Positions 58,847 through 64,000 of a stretch of 64,000 nt of DNA are shown one piece after another. Source of the stretch: Thinopyrum elongatum (taxonomy: Eukaryota > Streptophyta > Magnoliopsida > Poales > Poaceae); NCBI GenBank assembly GCA_011799875.1, contig CM022297.1:443225292-443289291 (forward strand), read 5' to 3'. The position numbers were made by a program, and so were the translations under genes. The notes beneath the pieces are model-generated. The model made no database searches. It saw only the letters and a list, made by a program, of their open reading frames with translations, and was not told the DNA's origin. Numbering within the stretch: position 1 is the stretch's first letter; each line of letters starts with the position of its first letter.

Positions 58847-60566
58847 GGGCATCTCCAATGCCAACCTTCAAACCGACCGCATAAGTTCGGACCGCGTTGT
58901 GCGGACGTGTTTTGCCATACAACACGGTCCTATATCGATCCGCCAGACGGTTTAGTCGTGCTTTTTCCCGCAAACCGGAGACAAACTAGGAGGATTTTGC
59001 GGGCGTCCGGCCGGTGCCACGCCCGATCCTGACCGCCCTGGCCCACAAAAAACCCTCCTCCCTCGCCCGCGTGTGTTCCCACCCGGCGTCAGCTGCCCGC
59101 ATTCATGTCGCTGTCGAGCAGCCGCTCCGCAATGACGCCAGCCCAGAGCGGACGCGACCTCTCACTGGCGCCAGCATTGAAGCGTCGCGCCGGCCGAGGG
59201 AGCCGCCCATGCCGCGTCCCCGGTGTCTGCACCTGTTCAATGCTGGAGCGGCGTTTGCTGTACGGGACGAGACGGATATCTACCATACCCGTTCAATGCC
59301 CGTCCGTACATGTGCCGCCATTAAGTAGGCTCGTCGACCGAGGAACCAACTCCGGTGCTACGCGTTGACGCTCCCAGACGCTTGGCCTCACCGGAATCCA
59401 CTATTTAAAGGCGTCCACACCCGACTATCTCCACACACCAACACATCCTCCTCCCTCTGCTCCACATCCGCTATCACTGTGAGCGGGAACGCTCTATGGG
59501 ATAGTCTATCGCCGGAGATGAAACACGAGGTGGCCGCCTTTACAGCCACCTGGCAGTCCCGCCGTGCCAGGCGGAGCGAGCAGGGCATGCCGACCAGCTC
59601 GCTCGAGGTCTCCGACGACGTCCCCACGAGCTCCGATGCCGACACGACGCTGAACCCTGCACCGGTGCATGCCGGCCTGACCATGGAGCAGGCGCAGGCG
59701 CACTACGACGCCGTCATGGCGGAGGAGAAGCAGCCTACCCCGGCTCCTGTGTCAGCATTCCGGCGGGTTCAAGAGAAGCAAAGGTACAACCTGTTCCTCC
59801 TTGAGCAGCATCGGCTGATGGAGGGCCAAATCTACGGCGAGCATGCAAGCGAGTAGGCCGTGGCCGCAATGGCGGCGACGAACCCGAACTTCGTTATGAT
59901 GCAACGCGCGATCTACGAGGCCGCGTGTGCCGCTTGCAACGAAGTTCCGCCGCAGCCGGCCGCGGCCGCGGCCGCCAGCTGCTCCTCCTACACGCCGCCA
60001 TCGAACTCTCGGGGCCGCACGTGGCAGGTGGACAGTGACGGACCATCCAAGTCCATCATCAACCTCACGTCCACCGGCGCCGGCGATGGGCAGGTCGCGG
60101 ACTCCTCCGAGGATGAGTAGGGCATGGGAGGTGGCAGGGCATTGTGTCCCAAGTAGGCCGGTTCGTCTCCCATGTTCTATTCTTCCTTGTCGGGGACCGC
60201 ACCTTCTTTCACGATTCTTACCGCCGCCGCTCATGGAGACGGCAGATGGAGGAGGTGGTCGCCGATGCGGAATAGAAAGGGAGTGGACGACGGCCACCGC
60301 CGTAGGATAGGTTTAGGGTAGGGTTTCTTTTTTTGTTCTAAATGTTCGAAATGTAATGAAAACCCATCGTGTTTGCATGCATCTCGTCCGTTTTATATGA
60401 AAATCCGATGTGTTTGCATGAATTTCATCCGGTTAGTTGAAAAGTTGTTTGAAATGTATGCGGACAGCGTTGGATTGCGGCCTCCGGCATCAGTGTCCGC
60501 AGACTGGCCCCCCCTATCCGCGGACAGATGCTGAAGCAAATTTGAGGGTCATCGTTGGAGATGCCC
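58847..60566 (+). mobile_element. PIF/Harbinger-like DNA transposon, copy A (1720 bp)
   Basis: The ends are GGGCATCTCCAATG and the inverse of GGGCATCTCCAACG. TAA flanks it at 58844-58846 and 60567-60569. Subterminal sequence is shared with copy B at 56292-57359 in the opposite orientation. It lacks recognisable DDE transposase or Myb-like protein, but holds a long GC-rich reading frame (59365-60120). Confidence 0.88.
59365..60120 (+). pseudogene. Unrecognised ORF inside the Harbinger-like element, one internal stop
   Basis: A 163-codon frame (MTLPDAWPHRNPLFKG...) stops with TAG at 59854-59856 and continues in the same frame for another 87 codons to 60118, ending SSEDE. The first half has a helical segment (MEQAQAHYDAVMAEEKQ, then VQEKQRYNLFLLEQHRLMEG) and the second an Ala/Ser-rich linker and acidic tail. 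I do not recognise a transposase domain. It may be a remnant of an accessory protein or a captured gene piece. Length without the stop would be about 250 codons. Confidence 0.45.
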
Positions 60567-60569
60567 TAA

Positions 60570-60706
60570 GGCCTTGTTCGGTTTCATAGGATTTTAAATT
60601 GTTTGAAAGGGATTGGAAGGGATTAAATCCCAAACAAGTCAAAATCCACCTCAAACCCCTTCAATCCTCCCAATCCCGTTGTGGTGGGGATTAACTGAAC
60701 AAGCCC
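60570..60706. mobile_element. Tourist/Harbinger-like MITE (137 bp)
   Basis: The ends are GGCCTTGTTCGGTTT and AACTGAACAAGCCC, imperfect inverted repeats. TAA lies on both sides (60567-60569 and 60707-60709); the left TAA is also the right target copy of the element at 58847-60566. There is no coding capacity. Confidence 0.82.
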
Positions 60707-60709
60707 TAA

Positions 60710-61322
60710 AGAAGGGGCATATCATCCAGCTCATAGAGATAGCAGTCTGGCCGCCCAAGACCAGTTGCATCATGTGAGGCACGCAATCAACATGGAAGCC
60801 CTTGCGCATGAGCACCTCACGCAGGAAGGACCAACTAACCCTGTCATACGCCTCTTTGAAGTCAAGTTTTAGGAACACCCTCTTTCTATTTCTGTATCCG
60901 ACTTCATGAATCACTTCATGAAGCCACTGGATCCTTTCATGATGTGACACCCTTCGATGAAAGCGGATTGACACATGTCAACTATGTGAATGCCCACATG
61001 ATCTAACCTAAGGGCGGAGAGTTTTGCGACGAGTTTAAAGACAACGTTGATGAGCGTAGTCGACCGAAAAGTAGTGATATACTCGGCACCTAGAACTTTT
61101 GGGATCAAGGCTAAAACCGCAAAATTAAGCCGTGGAATATCCACCTCCTTAAGGCAAAACCATTCATCATTCGAAAAAGTAGGGCTTTAAGAAACTCCCG
61201 CATTCTTGAAGAAACACATTGGGAAACCATCAGGCTTTGGTCTCATTTCTAATTTCATTGAGCTAAGAGCCGCGTCAATTTCTTCGTCTGAGAAGGAGAC
61301 AAAACGGGCCTCGTTCTCATCA
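60710..61322 (-). pseudogene. LINE reverse transcriptase fragment
   Basis: The minus strand reads, in two overlapping frames, RLNFAVLALIPKVLGAEYIT, STTLINVVFKLVAKLSALRL and QSAFIEG, then VFLKLDFKEAYDRVSWSFLR and MMQLVLGGQTAI. These are fingers/palm motifs of plant LINE RT, including the catalytic LDFKEAYD segment. The YADD segment is missing because the fragment ends at the MITE. A frameshift lies near 60940-60970. The other end is cut by a CACTA terminus at 61323. Confidence 0.88.
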
Positions 61323-61392
61323 CACTAGTAGAAATCATTTTAATACTGACCCCTCATTAGTGACGTGCCTAGGACTAAGCGTCAATGATGAG
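61323..61392. mobile_element. CACTA transposon terminus (70 bp, truncated)
   Basis: CACTAGTAGAAA is a CACTA-type terminal sequence and begins exactly where the LINE homology ends. Inward are subterminal-repeat-like words (TTAGTGACG and, inverted, CGTCAATGA). The element is cut after 70 bases by the LTR at 61393. Confidence 0.6.
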
Positions 61393-62315
61393 TGATACGT
61401 CTCCGTCGTATCTATAATTTTTGATTGTTCCATGCCAATATTCTACAACTTTTACATACTTTTGGCAATTTTTTATACTATTTTCTTGGACTAACATATT
61501 GATCCAGTGCCCAGTGCCAGTTCCTGTTTGTTGCATATTTTTTGTTTCACAGAAAATCCATATCAAACGGAGTCCAAACGCGATAAAAACTTACGGAGAT
61601 TTTTTTTGGAATATATGTGAATTTTGGGAATTGGAATTAACGTGAGACGATGCCCCACAAGGCAGGGGGGGCGCGCCCCAGGGGGTAGGGCGCGCCCTGG
61701 GCCCTTGTGGTCACCCCGTAAGGCGGTTGGTGCCCTTCTTTCGCCGCAAGAAAGCTAATATCTGGATAAAAATCGTGTTAAAATTTCAGCCCAATCGGAG
61801 TTACGGATCTCCGGGAATTTAAAAAATAGTGAAAGGCCAGAATCGGGGAACGCAGAAACAGAAAGAAACAGAGAGAGATCCAATCTCGGAGGGGCTCCCG
61901 CCCCTCCGCCGCCATGGAGGCCAAGGACCAGAGGGGAAACCCTCCTCCCATCTAGGGGGGAGGCCAAGTAAGAAGAAGAAGAGGGGGGGCTCTCTCCCCC
62001 TCTCTCCCGGTGGCACCAGAACGCCGCCGGGGCAATCATCGTGTGACAGCGATCTACTCCAACAACTCCGTCATCTTCACCAACACCTCCATCACCTTCC
62101 CTCATCTATATTCAGCGGTCCACTCTCCCGCAACCCGCTGTACCCTCTACTTGAACATGGTGCTTTATGCTTCATATTATTATCCAATGATGTGTTGCCA
62201 TCCTATGATGTCTGAGTAGATTTTTGTTGTCCTATCGGTGATTGGTGAATTGCTATGATTGGTTTAATTTGCTTGTGGTTGTGTTGCTGTCCTTTGGTGC
62301 CCATCATATGAGCGC
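61393..62315 (+). mobile_element. Gypsy LTR fragment, plus strand
   Basis: It starts TGATACGTCTCCGTCGTATC, a complete LTR 5' terminus, and continues with sequence known to me from the Triticeae LTR type that ends TGTGGGTTATCA, the same terminus as the element at 44398. It is cut off at 62315 by another LTR, so the second half is outside the window or lost. ORFs at 61755-62215 are LTR shadows. Confidence 0.8.
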
Positions 62316-63932
62316 TGATATCTACTATGCAACTTTATTCTTGTAGACTCGTGTTGGGCCTCCAAGCGCAGAGTTTTGTAGAACAGTAGCAATTTTTCCT
62401 CAAGTGGATGACCTAAGGTTTATCAATCTGTAGGAGGTGTAGGATGAAGATGGTCTCTCTCAAACAACCCTGCAACCAAATACAAGAAATCTCTTGTGTC
62501 CCCAACACACCCAATACAATGGCAAATTGTATAGGTGCACTAGTTCGGCGAAGATATGGTGATAAAAGTGTAATATGGATGGTAGAAATATATTTTTATA
62601 ATCTGAATAAATAAAAACAGCAAGGTAGCGAACGATAAAAGTGAGCACAAACGGTATTGCAATACTTGAAAACAAGGCCTAGGGTGCGTACTTTCGCTAG
62701 TGCAATCTTTCAGCAATGCTAATCTAATTGGATCATATAACCATCCCTCAACGTGTGATGAAGAATCACTCCAAAGTTCTTATCTAGCGGAGAACATAAG
62801 AAGAAATTGTTTGTAGGGTACAAAACCACCTCAAAGCTATTCTTTCCGATCAATCTATCCTAGAGTTCGTACTAAAATAACGCCAAGCTATTCTTTCTGA
62901 TCGATCTAACCAAGAGTTCGTACTAAAATAACACCATATGATACACATCAACCAACTCTAATGTCACCTAGATACTCCAATGTCACCGCGAGTATCCGTG
63001 AGTTGATTATACGATATGCATCAAACAATTTCACATTCATAATACTCAATCCAACACAAAGAGCCTCAAAGAGTGCCCCAAGATTTTTACCGGAGAAACA
63101 AGGACGAAAATGTGCACCAACCCCTATGCATAGATTACCCCAATGTCACCTTGGGAATCCGCGAGTTGAGTGCCAAGACATAGATCAAGTGCTCTCAAAT
63201 CCATAAAAGTATTCAATCCGATAAAAAACGAAATCTCAAGGGGAAAACTCAATTCATCACAACAAGATAGAGAGGGGAAAACACCATATGATCCAACTAT
63301 ATGAACAAAGCCCGCGATACATCAAGATCATGACATCTCAAGAACATGAGAGAGAGAGAGAGAGAGATTAAACACATAGCTACTGGTACAAACCCTCAGC
63401 CCCGAGGGTGGACTACTCCCTCCTCATCATGGTGGCCGCCGGGATGATGAAGATGGCCACCGGTGATGATTTTCCCCTCCGGCAGGGTGCCGAAATGGGA
63501 TCTAGATTGGTTTTTCGTGTCTACAGAGGCTTCCGGCGGTGAAACTTCTGATCTAGGGTTACCCCGAGGGTTTTTGGAATATTTGACAATTTATAGGGTG
63601 AAGAGGCGGTGCGGGAGGCCACCGAGGTGGGCACAACCCTGGTGGGTTGTGTTCCCCTCGGAGCTCCCCTCTGGTACTTCTTTGGCCCACCGGGTGTCTT
63701 CTGGTCCAGGAAAAATCTCCAAAAAGTTTCGCTGCGTTTGGACTCCGTTTGGTATTGATTTTCTGTGATGTAAAAAACAAGCAAAAAACAGCAACTGGCA
63801 CTGGGCACTATGTCAATAGGTTAGTCCCAAAAAATGATATAAAGTTGCTATAAAATGATTGTAAAACATCTAAGAATGATAATATAACGGCATGAATACT
63901 TCATAAATTATAGATACGTTGGAGACGTATCA
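62316..63932 (-). repeat. 3' LTR of the last gypsy element (1617 bp)
   Basis: Canonical TG...CA ends (minus strand starts TGATACGTCTCCAACG and ends AGTAGATATCA). No convincing coding frames. Confidence 0.85.
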
Positions 63933-64000
63933 GCATCCCCAAGCTTAATTCCTACTCGTCCTCGAGTAGGTAAATGATAAAAGAAATAATTTATGAAGTG
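62316..64000 (-). mobile_element. Gypsy LTR element, minus strand, running out of the window
   Basis: An LTR of 1617 bp spans 62316-63932 (plus-strand TGATATCTACTATGC...GAGACGTATCA). It is followed by GCATCCCCAAGCTTAATTCC, the purine-tract complement, and the start of the internal region to 64000. So this is the 3' LTR of a minus-strand element whose body lies to the right. The left flank AGCGC (62311-62315) should reappear after its 5' LTR. It contains a (GA)n run near 63349-63367. Confidence 0.85.

Overview
This is plant nuclear DNA, almost certainly from a Triticeae grass (wheat, Aegilops or barley type). About half of the 64 kb is LTR retrotransposons of kinds familiar from Triticeae genomes: an Angela/BARE1-like Ty1-copia element, and several Ty3-gypsy elements whose LTRs start or end with the TGATACGTCTCC-type terminus and whose primer-binding sites match tRNA-Asp. 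Stowaway, PIF/Harbinger-like and CACTA ends and LINE fragments fill the gaps. I name TE families from memory of Triticeae repeats, without a search.

Layout. 1-6617 is a gypsy element on the minus strand, cut by the window edge. 6671-17305 is a complete Angela-like element on the minus strand (TSD CAAGG); its 5' LTR carries a nested plus-strand solo LTR (14978-16718, TSD ACATC), and its 3' LTR has a private 136-bp tandem duplication. 17306-21537 is low-repeat DNA with a hairpin and small tandem repeats. 21538-30301 is a complete non-autonomous gypsy element (TSD GTGGT). 30302-34900 holds a decayed SR45a/Tra2-like splicing-factor gene (minus) and a LINE endonuclease remnant (plus).

35051-39793 is the main gene: a BRCA1 homologue on the plus strand. 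I can model it as 14 exons giving 989 codons with no break, with RING, extended PHD and two BRCT domains. Upstream lies an E2F-like site. Downstream, 41190-41919 has a 330-bp tandem duplication containing perfect 40-bp inverted repeats, running into an intron-containing elongator tRNA-Met gene (minus).

44398-54003 is a third gypsy element (minus) with decayed gag/protease, no reverse transcriptase, and an intact 322-codon ORF where pol would lie. 54004-56291 holds LINE remnants. 57794-58144 (minus) is an intact small secreted eight-cysteine (HyPRP/LTP-like) gene, flanked by two related PIF/Harbinger-like elements in opposite orientation (56292-57359 and 58847-60566). From 60570 to the end is a stack of nested insertions: a TAA-targeting MITE, a LINE RT fragment, a CACTA end, a plus-strand gypsy LTR fragment, and a minus-strand gypsy LTR running out of the window.

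Only three genes look functional: BRCA1 (homologous-recombination repair), tRNA-Met and the HyPRP gene. They do not form a pathway. I found no new multi-gene system. The best candidates for something unusual are the extra ORF in the third gypsy element, the duplicated perfect inverted repeat abutting tRNA-Met, and the transposon pair around the HyPRP gene.
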